45,839 bases of DNA, from the NCBI GenBank assembly GCA_023249475.1, contig JAHFCO010000017.1, positions 1 to 45,839 on the forward strand. The letters are read 5' to 3'. The stretch's first letter is position 1; the number at the start of each line of letters is the position of its first letter. Below the pieces are notes generated by a model that was given only the letters and a program-made list of their open reading frames with translations, had not been told where the DNA came from and made no database searches. This stretch comes from Bacillota bacterium. Lineage in GTDB: Bacteria > Bacillota_I > Bacilli_A > Erysipelotrichales > Erysipelotrichaceae. Below are positions 24,765 to 32,894 of the stretch, in pieces. The position numbers and the translations under genes are program-made.

Positions 24765-25910
24765 AATGAATTCTTCGATTCGGTCGAACGCGATCTTCAG
24801 TTTCTGAAGATCGACGGTCACGGCGATCCGCACGAACCCTTCCCCCGCTTCCCCGAACACGTTGCCTGGTAGCACCAGCACTTTCTTTTCCGCAAGAAGC
24901 CGTGCAGCGAAGGCTTCGCTGCCGAGTTTGGTTTTACGGATGTCGACGAAGAGATAGATCCCGCCTTTCGGGCGTAATACGTCTAATGTGCCCGTCGCGA
25001 CGATCCGCCGATAGCCATAGACCATCCGTTCTTCAAACGCCGCCACAAGCGACGGTTGGAGCGCATGGCGCTGACGCAATGCGGAGAGCGCGGCCCGTTG
25101 GGAAACCGAGGGGGCCGAGAAGCAGATCGACTCGTTGATGTGAACCATGGTCGCGATGACATATTCCGGCGCGATCGCATATCCGATCCGCCATCCCGTC
25201 ATCGCATAGGATTTCGAGAAGCTCCCGAAGACGATGCTGCGGTCTTTCAGATCGGCGATTTCAAGGACGGAAACATGTTTCTGCCCAAACGAAATCGCTT
25301 CATAGACTTCATCCGACAAGACAATCAAGGAGTGTTTCTGTGCGATCTTCCCGAGTCGTTCAAGCGTCTCGCGGCCATAGACCGCACCCGTCGGATTGTT
25401 TGGGCTATTGATCAAGATCGCTTTCGTACGTGAAGTGATCTTCTTTTCCAAAGCATCCAAATCCAGTTGAAACCCCTCTTCGAAGCTTGTTTCAAGCGGG
25501 ACGAACTTCCCTCCCGCCATCGTGACTTGATCAGAGTACGGGACGAAATACGGATCCGGGACGATCACTTCGTCCCCTTCATCCAGGATCGCGCTCATCG
25601 CCACATACATGGCATGGCACGCCCCGACGGTCACCATGATTTCATCCTGTTCGACGTGAGCCTGGTATTCTTCCTTCAAGAACCCTCGGATCGCCGTCAC
25701 CAACTGCGGATCCCCCGAAGGCTTGGTGTATTTGGTATGCCCTTCGCCGGCCTGGACGAACGCCTCGTCGATGATTTCCTGCGGGGTGACGAAGTCCGGA
25801 TCCCCGATGCTCAGGTTGATCAACTCCGGATCTCCGATCTTCTTGGCCGCACTCCCCAAGGCATTGGTCGTTTGGTGGCGATAGGTTTCGGCTAAAAAAC
25901 GATTTCTCAT
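24747..25910 (-). CDS. Class I/II PLP-dependent aminotransferase
   Basis: A 387-residue fold type I aminotransferase. NLSIGDPDF near the N-terminus, INSPNNPTGAVY near residue 170 and the PLP lysine in SFSKSYAMTGWRIGY (about residue 232) are complete. The form is that of the PatA/AspC-like branch that acts on aspartate or aromatic amino acids. The ATG overlaps the LarA stop as ATGA, so the two are translated together. The pairing with a lactate-racemase-family enzyme suggests a role in a 2-hydroxy, 2-oxo and amino acid interconversion, which is inference. Confidence 0.92.
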   Translation of the reverse strand: MRNRFLAETYRHQTTNALGSAAKKIGDPELINLSIGDPDFVTPQEIIDEAFVQAGEGHTKYTKPSGDPQLVTAIRGFLKEEYQAHVEQDEIMVTVGACHAMYVAMSAILDEGDEVIVPDPYFVPYSDQVTMAGGKFVPLETSFEEGFQLDLDALEKKITSRTKAILINSPNNPTGAVYGRETLERLGKIAQKHSLIVLSDEVYEAISFGQKHVSVLEIADLKDRSIVFGSFSKSYAMTGWRIGYAIAPEYVIATMVHINESICFSAPSVSQRAALSALRQRHALQPSLVAAFEERMVYGYRRIVATGTLDVLRPKGGIYLFVDIRKTKLGSEAFAARLLAEKKVLVLPGNVFGEAGEGFVRIAVTVDLQKLKIAFDRIEEFIKTTGD

Positions 25911-27199
25911 GCTTCCTCCCCCGTCAATTCAGGCAGGGTGCTTCCCGCGCTGGGCATGACATAGACATGGTACGCCCCGTCATAGCGTTGATGAACCACA
26001 TGCAAGGCTTCGTCCAAGGAATCGTAGACATCGATCCCGACACGCTTCATCACGTCCTTATCCAGCGATGAAACCAGGTGGATCTTGTATTCCTCCGCCC
26101 AGACGCAAGTCATGTAGGCGAAGAACTTCGCGATCGTATAGTGTTCCTTCACATGCGCTTCGCGCTGTGCGTTGGTTTCGAAATCATGGTAGATGGCTTC
26201 CATTTCCGGATGCCCCAAGCCTTCGTTGCATTCCGCCAGAAGCAGGATGTCCCCGCCCAGTTTACAGGCATGGATCGCGTTGACCAACGATTTGGTGGCT
26301 TGGTAGAAGTTGATGTCTTTGGGGTAACCGCCGCACGACGCGACGACCACTTCGGCCTTATAGGGAATCCGGCTTAAGTCGATCGACCGTAGAAACTCGC
26401 ATCCGGCTTGATGGGCCGTGATGTAGTTCCCCGCGACCGCATGCATGATGTTGCCGTTCTCATCGACCAAGACATTCAGTAAAAAGGAAGGGTTCACAAA
26501 CGCGACGGCTTCCATCAGGTCTTCATGGAACGGATTCCCGTCGGTCAAATTGCTTCGGACATCGGGATTGGCCCCGTTGCCGTTTGGATTCAAGGAATGG
26601 GCATGGTTCTGCATGACCGTCTTGTATCCCGCGATCCCCGGCACGATGCCTTTACGACCGCCGCCGAATCCGGCCAGGTCATGGAACACGATCCCCCCGC
26701 TTACGATGATGTGGTCGTAGGACAACGCGAGTTTATTGATGAAGACCTCGGTCTTTCTTGAAGTCGTCCCCACATAGGTCAGATTACCGTCGTCGCGGCT
26801 ATCGTGGTCGACGATCTTGATGCGACGATACAGTTCATCCCCGATCAGTTCCCGGTGTTCCGCCTCGCTTTGTTTGCGATGCGTCCCCACGCCGCTGATG
26901 AAAATCATCTGGTCGTCCTGTACCCCGCATTTCTTGAGTTCCTCGACCAACACGCCAAGATAAAGACTCGGCTTCTGCCAAGCCCGGGTGACATCGGGGA
27001 TGACGATCGCGACCGTATCGCCCGCTTTCAGGAGTTCATCGAGACGAAGCGAATCGATCGGATTGATTATAGCTTTCCGTACGATTTCGGTTTCGCTATG
27101 GTCTGAAACGACCGGCTTGGATGTGATCACCGAGACATGGCTCGCATCGATCCGGATCGGATAGTCGGTTTGACCGCATTTTAGGTTTAGAATTGACAT
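25907..27199 (-). CDS. larA: LarA-family nickel-pincer racemase (lactate racemase or related)
   Basis: A 430-residue LarA-family enzyme that uses the nickel-pincer nucleotide to racemise or epimerise 2-hydroxy acids. The catalytic residues known in Lactobacillus plantarum LarA are all visible one position earlier: H107 in GVGTHRKQSE, H173 in GIVFHD, the cofactor-attaching K183 in GGRKGIVPG and H199 in QNHAH. IPDVTRAW holds the conserved aspartate and arginine. GGAGGTCCCCT precedes the ATG. No larB, larC or larE cofactor genes lie in the window, so these must be elsewhere if the enzyme is active. Substrate may be lactate, malate or a sugar acid. Confidence 0.9.
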   Translation of the reverse strand: MSILNLKCGQTDYPIRIDASHVSVITSKPVVSDHSETEIVRKAIINPIDSLRLDELLKAGDTVAIVIPDVTRAWQKPSLYLGVLVEELKKCGVQDDQMIFISGVGTHRKQSEAEHRELIGDELYRRIKIVDHDSRDDGNLTYVGTTSRKTEVFINKLALSYDHIIVSGGIVFHDLAGFGGGRKGIVPGIAGYKTVMQNHAHSLNPNGNGANPDVRSNLTDGNPFHEDLMEAVAFVNPSFLLNVLVDENGNIMHAVAGNYITAHQAGCEFLRSIDLSRIPYKAEVVVASCGGYPKDINFYQATKSLVNAIHACKLGGDILLLAECNEGLGHPEMEAIYHDFETNAQREAHVKEHYTIAKFFAYMTCVWAEEYKIHLVSSLDKDVMKRVGIDVYDSLDEALHVVHQRYDGAYHVYVMPSAGSTLPELTGEEA

Positions 27200-27221
27200 A
27201 GGGGACCTCCACTATAGTTTA

Positions 27222-27227
27222 ATTATA
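27222..27227 (-). promoter_or_regulatory. Candidate -10 element of the larA operon
   Basis: A perfect TATAAT on the minus strand lies 23 bases upstream of the larA start. I see no good -35; a short palindrome ACTTT-CTT-AAAGT (27232-27244) is found where the upstream half of the promoter should be and may be an activator site. Confidence 0.45.
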
Positions 27228-27268
27228 TCCTACTTTCTTAAAGTTACGAAATTCAAAGGGGAGAATAT

Positions 27269-27303
27269 GAAAAAAACCTGGATTCAGGGTCGTGACTCCA
27301 GGT
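27269..27303 (-). terminator. Terminator of the beta-lactamase-family gene
   Basis: ACCTGGA (27276-27282) pairs with TCCAGGT (27297-27303). On the minus strand the stem is followed by a run of seven T. It lies just after the stop of the hydrolase gene at 27310. Confidence 0.8.
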
Positions 27304-27309
27304 CTTATT

Positions 27310-28350
27310 TTACTTTCGTTGACCTTCGTCGAAGGATACGAAGATCGCATCGTGGACCGCGTTGCGTATGCCTTTGATGGCATCGTTGTCCCGTTTGGGA
27401 TGGACGCGGTTGGTCAAGAGCACGATGGCGATCCGACGCTTGAAATCCAAACAAAGCGAAGTCCCGGAAAACCCGGTATGAAAGAGCGTCAGATCGCTGG
27501 CATGGTCGCCGAAATGGCTGACGCCATGGTCGCTGAACTGCCATCCCAAGGTACGACGAAGGTTGAGTCCGTCGGTATAGGATGAAAGCAAGCGTCCGTG
27601 GGTTTGCGGATTCAGGATGGGGGCTCCGCCTAGAAGAAGACATCGGGCGAAGTTCATCAGGTCGTGTGCGTTGGAAAACAAACCCGCATTTCCGCTCACC
27701 CCGTCCATGCGGAACGCTTTCCCGTCATGGACTTCCCCTTGGATCAGTCCCCGATCGAGGGTAAGTTCGGTTGGCGCACAGCGTGACGCCAAGCCTTTTT
27801 TCATCGGAGTGAAGCACGTATCCGACATGTTTAGCGGAATCAAGATTTTGTTTGTGACCGCGTCTTCCAGATTCCCATAGATTTTTTCTAAAATGAACCC
27901 GAGTAGAATGTAGCCGAAATCGGTGTATTCCACAAACGATCCCGGAACGAAGTCCAAGTCTTTCTCAAGGATGAATGCCAACATCTCCTTTGGATTTCGG
28001 ACGCTCCGATAGTTTTTATCATCGGCACATAAACCCGAAGTATGGGTTAGAAGATGCTTGATTGTGACCTCGTGGTGTCTGAATCCAACCAGATAGAGAT
28101 TGACGCGATCTTCAAGGTGAAGCTTGCCTTCCTGAAGGGCGATCAAGGCCAAGGTCGTGGTCGACACGACTTTGGTGAGGCTCGCCAGATCATACAAGGT
28201 TTGCGAGTTTACCAAGGAAGTCTCGTCGAAGACATTCGTTTTCCCGACATTGAATTCCTCGATGATCCCGTCATGAAAAACCGAAAGTTGGGCTCCGGGG
28301 ATCTTTCCTTCATCGACGGCTTGCTTGAGGATTTCCTTCACGGGGTTCAT
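27310..28350 (-). CDS. Beta-lactamase-fold serine hydrolase (class C-like)
   Basis: About 346 residues of the beta-lactamase/penicillin-binding-protein fold. The SxxK nucleophile motif is in LASLTKVVST, the second motif is EYTDFGY (Y-x-D), and the third region is HTGFSGTSL. HLLTHTSGL and MDGVSGNAGLFSNAHDL are typical of the family. There is no signal peptide, so it is likely cytoplasmic and may be an esterase or amidase. The start is uncertain. The ATG at 28350 has no ribosome site. The frame also opens at 28389, over the stop of the IIA gene, but then a terminator hairpin lies within the coding part. Confidence 0.82.
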   Translation of the reverse strand: MNPVKEILKQAVDEGKIPGAQLSVFHDGIIEEFNVGKTNVFDETSLVNSQTLYDLASLTKVVSTTTLALIALQEGKLHLEDRVNLYLVGFRHHEVTIKHLLTHTSGLCADDKNYRSVRNPKEMLAFILEKDLDFVPGSFVEYTDFGYILLGFILEKIYGNLEDAVTNKILIPLNMSDTCFTPMKKGLASRCAPTELTLDRGLIQGEVHDGKAFRMDGVSGNAGLFSNAHDLMNFARCLLLGGAPILNPQTHGRLLSSYTDGLNLRRTLGWQFSDHGVSHFGDHASDLTLFHTGFSGTSLCLDFKRRIAIVLLTNRVHPKRDNDAIKGIRNAVHDAIFVSFDEGQRK

Positions 28351-28351
28351 T

Positions 28352-28377
28352 GAAAAAAACCCGTGGTTGGACGGGTT
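28352..28377 (-). terminator. Terminator or attenuator after the PTS IIA gene
   Basis: AACCCG (28358-28363) pairs with CGGGTT (28372-28377), and seven T follow on the minus strand. It ends the PTS operon and begins at the IIA stop codon. The beta-lactamase-family gene starts within it or right after it, so its expression may need read-through. Confidence 0.75.
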
Positions 28378-28780
28378 AGTCTTCATCATCCGACATCGAT
28401 GCCAACATGGTGCGGATATCCAGGATGCCCTGTCTTCCGGTTTCCATGAGGTAGGGGATTTCCGCCCCTTCTTCCAAAAGCGCGGTCAGGATCATCGGGA
28501 AGTTCATCCCGGAAATCAACGTTTTCTTAGGGTCGTTCATGTAGCGGGTGATCGCGGTGTTGCCCGGGGAACCGCCGTAGAGATCCGTGAAGATGACCAC
28601 GTCGTCGTACGCGGCGAGCGCGGGTTCAAGCGCCGCCAGCTTCTCGCCGAAGGATTCGGGGGAATCGTCGAAGTTGAGGGAAGCCGCGAAGAGATTGTCG
28701 TGTTCGCCGGCGATCATCTGGACCGATTCTTTCATGGACGGTGCCAAGGGACCGTGGCTGATTAAGAGGAATGCGCGCAT
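28376..28780 (-). CDS. PTS mannose-type IIA component
   Basis: A 134-residue mannose-class IIA. LLISHGPLAPSM gives the phosphohistidine H9, and VVIFTDLYGGSPGNTA is the family's central motif. It would phosphorylate the IIB encoded at 32375-32857. It is the last gene of the cluster IIB-IIC-IID-SIS-ceramidase-like-IIA and is only distantly like the IIA at 654-1064. The ATG follows AAGGAGACTCCC at a slightly long distance. A terminator begins in its stop codon. Its acidic C-terminal tail is short and of no known meaning. Confidence 0.92.
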   Translation of the reverse strand: MRAFLLISHGPLAPSMKESVQMIAGEHDNLFAASLNFDDSPESFGEKLAALEPALAAYDDVVIFTDLYGGSPGNTAITRYMNDPKKTLISGMNFPMILTALLEEGAEIPYLMETGRQGILDIRTMLASMSDDED

Positions 28781-28793
28781 AAGGGAGTCTCCT

Positions 28794-29948
28794 TTAGTGG
28801 GTTAATTGGTAGAGCGTGTCGAACAACAATTGTTTGCTTTTTGCGGATAAGGTATCCGAAAACAGTTCATAGGTCAAGCGTACCGGACGAAGACCGGTGA
28901 CATAGGGGCGATAGCCTTGGGTATAACAGATCAGGGACGCTTTCCCTTCGGGAAGGGCTTCGATGTATTCGGAGAACAGCTCGTTCTGGGCGAAGACCTG
29001 GGTATAGCCCGGGAAACGCAGACGCTGGATCTTCATCGTTTTGGGCAGAAGATTCTCGTTCGCCCGTAAGCGTTCCAATACTTTGCGACCGTATTCGATG
29101 GTTTCAAGTTCGCGCGGCGTCAGCGCTTCGCCTTGGCTTCGCGTTTCGGGATCGATGAACTCGTGTTCCAAAGGGATTTCGGTTTCATCGAACATGAAAT
29201 CAAACGGCGAACGTTCGACTTCCTCCTTCAACATGGCTTCGACTTCATCATGGAGGATGGACGCGAGGCGTCGGACTTCGTCGTGGGATTGTTCTTTTCG
29301 GACGAAGCGGGTGCTGACGTCGCCGTCCGCACCTTGCATGAAGGTGAAGAACTCGCCGGGGCAGCTCACTGAACAAAGTTTCAGAAACATGCCCGGATAC
29401 TCGGCGCTGAAGAACGGGGTGAAGCCGTTCATGATCGTCGGATGGACGTTGTGGATGACGAAGGTGGCGATGCGATGGTTCTCCGCATGGAGGGAGAAGG
29501 TTTCAAGCAGGACAAACGCGTCGTGACCGGAAATCCGGCTGTTCCCGATGCCCTTGAACGGGCGACGGCGGTAGGCATAGGTGATTTCGCCGACATCGTG
29601 GGGATGGACGGTCTCCAAGGCCAAACGGAACGCGTCGATCAGTTGGGCGCCATAGACTTCATCTTTGGGATCGCCGCCGAAATGCGTGTGGGTGCAGGAA
29701 ACCAAGGTCGCCGTGTCCTCGCCGAATTTTTCTTTGGCGATCCGCTTAAACGTATCGGATTGCGCCTCGGAAATCCCGATGTTGTCGAGGGAGGCATAGA
29801 TGAGGTGTTTGCCCTGGTTTTTGATCAGCGCCAAGCGAAGATAAAGGTCGTCGTGGACATCCAGGATCGGTTGGACTTGCTGGATGAATCCGCACTGTTT
29901 AACGGGTTGAATCGGGTTGATGTTGACTTTCAGACTTCCGAATTCCAT
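28794..29948 (-). CDS. Neutral ceramidase N-terminal domain-like hydrolase
   Basis: A 384-residue protein with the zinc-amidase features of the neutral/alkaline ceramidase N-terminal domain. These are SCTHTHFGGDP (H87 and H89), VIHNVHPTIM (H169, matching the HGTSM-type motif) and QGADGDVS (residues 205-212, matching the GDVSPN motif). Classical ceramidases are secreted and about 700 residues long. This one is short and has no signal peptide, so it acts inside the cell. The gene lies within an amino-sugar type PTS operon, between a SIS-domain isomerase and IIA. An amide hydrolase for an N-acylated sugar or its phosphate is the best guess. GGGGGAG precedes the ATG. Confidence 0.72.
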   Translation of the reverse strand: MEFGSLKVNINPIQPVKQCGFIQQVQPILDVHDDLYLRLALIKNQGKHLIYASLDNIGISEAQSDTFKRIAKEKFGEDTATLVSCTHTHFGGDPKDEVYGAQLIDAFRLALETVHPHDVGEITYAYRRRPFKGIGNSRISGHDAFVLLETFSLHAENHRIATFVIHNVHPTIMNGFTPFFSAEYPGMFLKLCSVSCPGEFFTFMQGADGDVSTRFVRKEQSHDEVRRLASILHDEVEAMLKEEVERSPFDFMFDETEIPLEHEFIDPETRSQGEALTPRELETIEYGRKVLERLRANENLLPKTMKIQRLRFPGYTQVFAQNELFSEYIEALPEGKASLICYTQGYRPYVTGLRPVRLTYELFSDTLSAKSKQLLFDTLYQLTH

Positions 29949-29965
29949 AAGTGCTCCCCCTTTGG

Positions 29966-30670
29966 CTAGATGCGGTTGAGGCGGTCGGCGTATTGCGCAA
30001 GGTACTTGTCGTTGAATTCCGCGCCGCCGTCGATGTTCTGGCTCATGTAGACGGGTGGGACGAAGCCTTTGGAAACCATGATCTGGATGCTTTCCAACAC
30101 CGCCGCGTTCAGCATGACAGCCGCGGAGACGGATGAGGTACCGCAGACTTTGACCGGTAATCCCGGGACGTCGATCGAAGAATCGCCTTTGACGACGCGG
30201 TTGTCGAGGACGACATCCCCGAACTCCCACAGATTCTTCCCGGAGCTATGTTTCGATGTCAATTCCTTGGAAGGTGCCAACGAGGTGACGACGATGATCT
30301 TGGCACCGACTTCCTTGCATTTGAGCGCGATTTCGATCGGCAAGGGATTGCGACCGGAATTCGAGATCAACACCACGACGTCTTCTTGACGGATGTCACA
30401 GCGTTTCAGAAACAAGGCGCCGACGCCTTCGATGGTTTCATATAAGCCGCCTGCGGGTTCCTTGATGGCTTTGGAAGGGATCAGACCCCCTGCCCTGCCC
30501 GTGATTTCGATCGCACCGGCGAACGAATGCCCGCTGCCGAAGGCTTGCAGGATCCCGCCCTTCATGATGCTTTCGGCAATCAACTCCCCGGCAAGACGGA
30601 TGTTTTCGGATTGGGTCGCTTCGACTTCCTTCAATAACGCTTCGATGACTGTGAAATAGGCGTTGCGCAT
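29966..30670 (-). CDS. SIS-domain sugar isomerase-like protein (UPF0309-like)
   Basis: A 234-residue SIS-domain protein. The sugar-phosphate loop is AFGSGHSFAGA near residue 45, and VLISNSGRNPLPIE near residue 105 is the second phosphate contact. The conserved C-terminal part ends in MSQNIDGGAEFNDKYL. The family is thought to act on phosphosugars, often as isomerase or deaminase. AAGGAGGAAAAAACG precedes the ATG. It lies 77 bases after the PTS IID gene and 17 before the ceramidase-like gene. It is paralogous to the gene at 35928-36662, which has a degenerate loop. Confidence 0.85.
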   Translation of the reverse strand: MRNAYFTVIEALLKEVEATQSENIRLAGELIAESIMKGGILQAFGSGHSFAGAIEITGRAGGLIPSKAIKEPAGGLYETIEGVGALFLKRCDIRQEDVVVLISNSGRNPLPIEIALKCKEVGAKIIVVTSLAPSKELTSKHSSGKNLWEFGDVVLDNRVVKGDSSIDVPGLPVKVCGTSSVSAAVMLNAAVLESIQIMVSKGFVPPVYMSQNIDGGAEFNDKYLAQYADRLNRI

Positions 30671-30747
30671 CGTTTTTTCCTCCTTCAGGAAAAGAAACGG
30701 ACTCCGAAAGCAGAATGCCTGCCCATCGGAGTCCGCTGTGAACACGA

Positions 30748-31551
30748 TTATTTGAAGATTAAGAACTTGGTGTAGGCACCGACGATCGCGATCAGAATGA
30801 CAACGAGGATCAGCTTGTTGGAATTCATGGACTTTTTGCCCAATAGCCAGTAGCAGAGACCGACCAATGCGGCGGCTCCGAGTTTCGGCATGATCTTGTC
30901 GGCCAAGACTTGGAAATCGAAGGTGTTCGCGGCGACTTTCGCGGCACCGAACTGTACGTTGACCATCGTGGCAACCATGCCGCCGACAACCATGACGCCC
31001 AATGCGGATGCGGCTTCGGTCAAGGCTTTGAGTTGGTGCGCCATCGTGGTGACCAGCTTGATGCCTTGGCTATAGCCGAGGTCGAACATTTTCGGACGAA
31101 GCAGGAACAAGACGAACAAGTTCCACAAGGTCCATAATCCGATACCGAAGAAGTTTCCTTCGGCGGCGGTGGAGACGGCGATCGAACCGAAGACGGTTCC
31201 GCCGATCATTCCGAAGATCGTATCCCCGATGCCGGCGAACGGTCCCATCAAGGAGGTCTTGACGGCGGTCGCGGTATCGATGGCGTTTTCGCCGCCCGCT
31301 TCTTCGATCGCGATGTTCATCCCGACGATGATATCACCCATCGCAGGTTGCGTATTGAAGAATTGGCTGTGCGAATACAAAGCATGTTTCATGGCTTCAG
31401 GTTTGTCGGCGTATAATTTCTTCATGACCGGAAGCATGGTGGTCAAGTAGCCCAAACCTTGCATACGTTCGTAGTTCCATCCGATTTGGCTATGCCACAT
31501 CCAACGGAAGTTCAATGCACGTAATTCTCTTTTGGTGAATGTGTTACTCAT
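30748..31551 (-). CDS. PTS mannose/fructose/sorbose-family IID component
   Basis: A 267-residue membrane component that works with IIC in mannose-class transporters. RALNFRWMWHSQIGWNYERMQGLGY near the N-terminus and SLMGPFAGIGDTIFGM are diagnostic of IID. Two or three hydrophobic segments are at the C-terminal end, with LILVVILIAIVGAYTKFLI last. The start at 31551 overlaps the IIC stop by eight bases, with GGAGG about ten bases ahead; an ATG at 31560 is a possible alternative but sits too close to that site. The position is after IIB and IIC in the same operon. Confidence 0.93.
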   Translation of the reverse strand: MSNTFTKRELRALNFRWMWHSQIGWNYERMQGLGYLTTMLPVMKKLYADKPEAMKHALYSHSQFFNTQPAMGDIIVGMNIAIEEAGGENAIDTATAVKTSLMGPFAGIGDTIFGMIGGTVFGSIAVSTAAEGNFFGIGLWTLWNLFVLFLLRPKMFDLGYSQGIKLVTTMAHQLKALTEAASALGVMVVGGMVATMVNVQFGAAKVAANTFDFQVLADKIMPKLGAAALVGLCYWLLGKKSMNSNKLILVVILIAIVGAYTKFLIFK

Positions 31552-32314
31552 CGTACTCATCTCCTCCCGAAACAACGGCGACTTCTTCGGTGCGTTTCTT
31601 GAAAATCATAACCGCTGCTGCCAAACCGACCAGGGAGATCCCCAGGATAGGAATGGACAAGTAAGCTGCCAAGACGAACCCGATCAATAAGTATTGAACA
31701 TTACGGGTGGTCGGCAAGTAACGAAGCAGGATGGTGAAACCGACGGCGGGGAGGATTCTGCCAGCAATCCTGAATCCATCGACCAACTGCGCGGGAATCG
31801 CCTTCGATAAACCTTCGACCAGTTCCGGACCGATCAAGAGGGCGAAGAAGACCGGGAGAGCTCTGGACATCGACCAAGGAATGGTACCTAGCCAGTTCAT
31901 CAATTCGATTTTCTTGAAATCACCCTTCAAAGCGTAGGCGTCTGCACGGTGTTGGAACGCCGTGTTCGCGAAACGCGCCATAACGTCGAACTGGATCGTC
32001 AAGGCCGCGATCGGAACTCCGACCAACGTGATATACGTATCCGCGTTTTCCATTCCTCCGGCCAACGCAGTGACTAACATCGCCGCGGTCGTCCAGTTGG
32101 GAATCGAAGCTCCGCCATACGTACCGATACCTAAAGCGTAGGATTGGAGGGTACCGCCGACAACGAGGCCGAGGTTGACATCACCGACGACTAAACCGGT
32201 GAAAATACCCGTCTGGATAATTCCGTTCATACCGATGTTGAAGGACAGAGCATCCAACATGGCTACGCCGGACCAGACCGTTAACAATAAGACTTGCCAA
32301 AACTGTAGTTCCAT
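31544..32314 (-). CDS. PTS mannose/fructose/sorbose-family IIC permease
   Basis: A 256-residue permease with seven to eight hydrophobic segments. The segments DALSFNIGMNGIIQTGIFTG, VNLGLVVGGTLQSYALGIGTYG and PNWTTAAMLVTALAGG match the IIC family of mannose-class transporters. It binds and moves the sugar with IID. AAAGGGGAAAAT precedes the ATG. It follows IIB by 60 bases. The sugar is likely an amino sugar or its acyl derivative, judged from the NagA and SIS neighbours. That assignment is inference. Confidence 0.93.
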   Translation of the reverse strand: MELQFWQVLLLTVWSGVAMLDALSFNIGMNGIIQTGIFTGLVVGDVNLGLVVGGTLQSYALGIGTYGGASIPNWTTAAMLVTALAGGMENADTYITLVGVPIAALTIQFDVMARFANTAFQHRADAYALKGDFKKIELMNWLGTIPWSMSRALPVFFALLIGPELVEGLSKAIPAQLVDGFRIAGRILPAVGFTILLRYLPTTRNVQYLLIGFVLAAYLSIPILGISLVGLAAAVMIFKKRTEEVAVVSGGDEYDE

Positions 32315-32374
32315 AATTTTCCCCTTTCTTAGGATTTTATCGATAAGTCGGTTTCTTGCCTTGATCTCTGCTGG

Positions 32375-32857
32375 CTATTTGGAGATCAACGGCATGAAAT
32401 CGATCTTGTCTTCATTGGGAACCATCTGCGCCGTGAACCGAACGCCAAACGCGTTCAACTTCTTGAAGTTCGCGACATCTTCGTCGTTCACGTTGACCGA
32501 ACGCTTGACTTGTTTGGTGCCAAGGCCGCTGGACATGTTGCCGACATTCACTTCTTCGAAACGCCATCCCAGATCCCACATCCTCGTGCAGGTCTCCGGA
32601 CCCTTCAATACGACGAAGATGCGGTCCCCGTCATATTTGTTGGCTTGTAGGTTCTCGACCGCCTTGTCGATGGACAAGATGGAAAGCTTGACGCCCGCCG
32701 GGCAGGCCATCTTCAACGCCATCTTCTGGACATCGTCGCGCGCCGCGCTATCGTCGATGACCATGATGCGCGTCGCTTTCAGGGTGTTGGTCCAGAACGC
32801 CGCGACTTGTCCGTGGATCAGACGTTCGTCGATTCGGATGTTTACGATTTCTTGCAT
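32375..32857 (-). CDS. PTS mannose/fructose/sorbose-family IIB component
   Basis: A 160-residue IIB. NIRIDERLIHGQVAAFW gives the phosphohistidine H15, and EEVNVGNMSSG the conserved NVGN segment near the sugar-phosphate site. CGGAGGAAATATCC precedes the ATG. It is the first PTS gene after the RpiR regulator (37-base gap) and probably shares its promoter. Compared with the IIB at 150-641 it has a different C-terminal half, so the two transporters should be separate systems. Confidence 0.93.
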   Translation of the reverse strand: MQEIVNIRIDERLIHGQVAAFWTNTLKATRIMVIDDSAARDDVQKMALKMACPAGVKLSILSIDKAVENLQANKYDGDRIFVVLKGPETCTRMWDLGWRFEEVNVGNMSSGLGTKQVKRSVNVNDEDVANFKKLNAFGVRFTAQMVPNEDKIDFMPLISK

Positions 32858-32894
32858 GGATATTTCCTCCGTTTAGTTATACTGTAAGCCCTTT

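Noticed and set aside
27269-27376. Short plus-strand frame beginning MKKTWIQGRD
   Set aside because: It has a GGGGAG site, but it lies over the minus-strand terminator and the end of the hydrolase gene; chance is the simpler explanation.
29949-30230. Upstream extension of the ceramidase-like gene by 94 codons
   Set aside because: The extension overlaps the SIS gene in another frame and is arginine/proline rich; a strong GGGGGAG site precedes the ATG at 29948.
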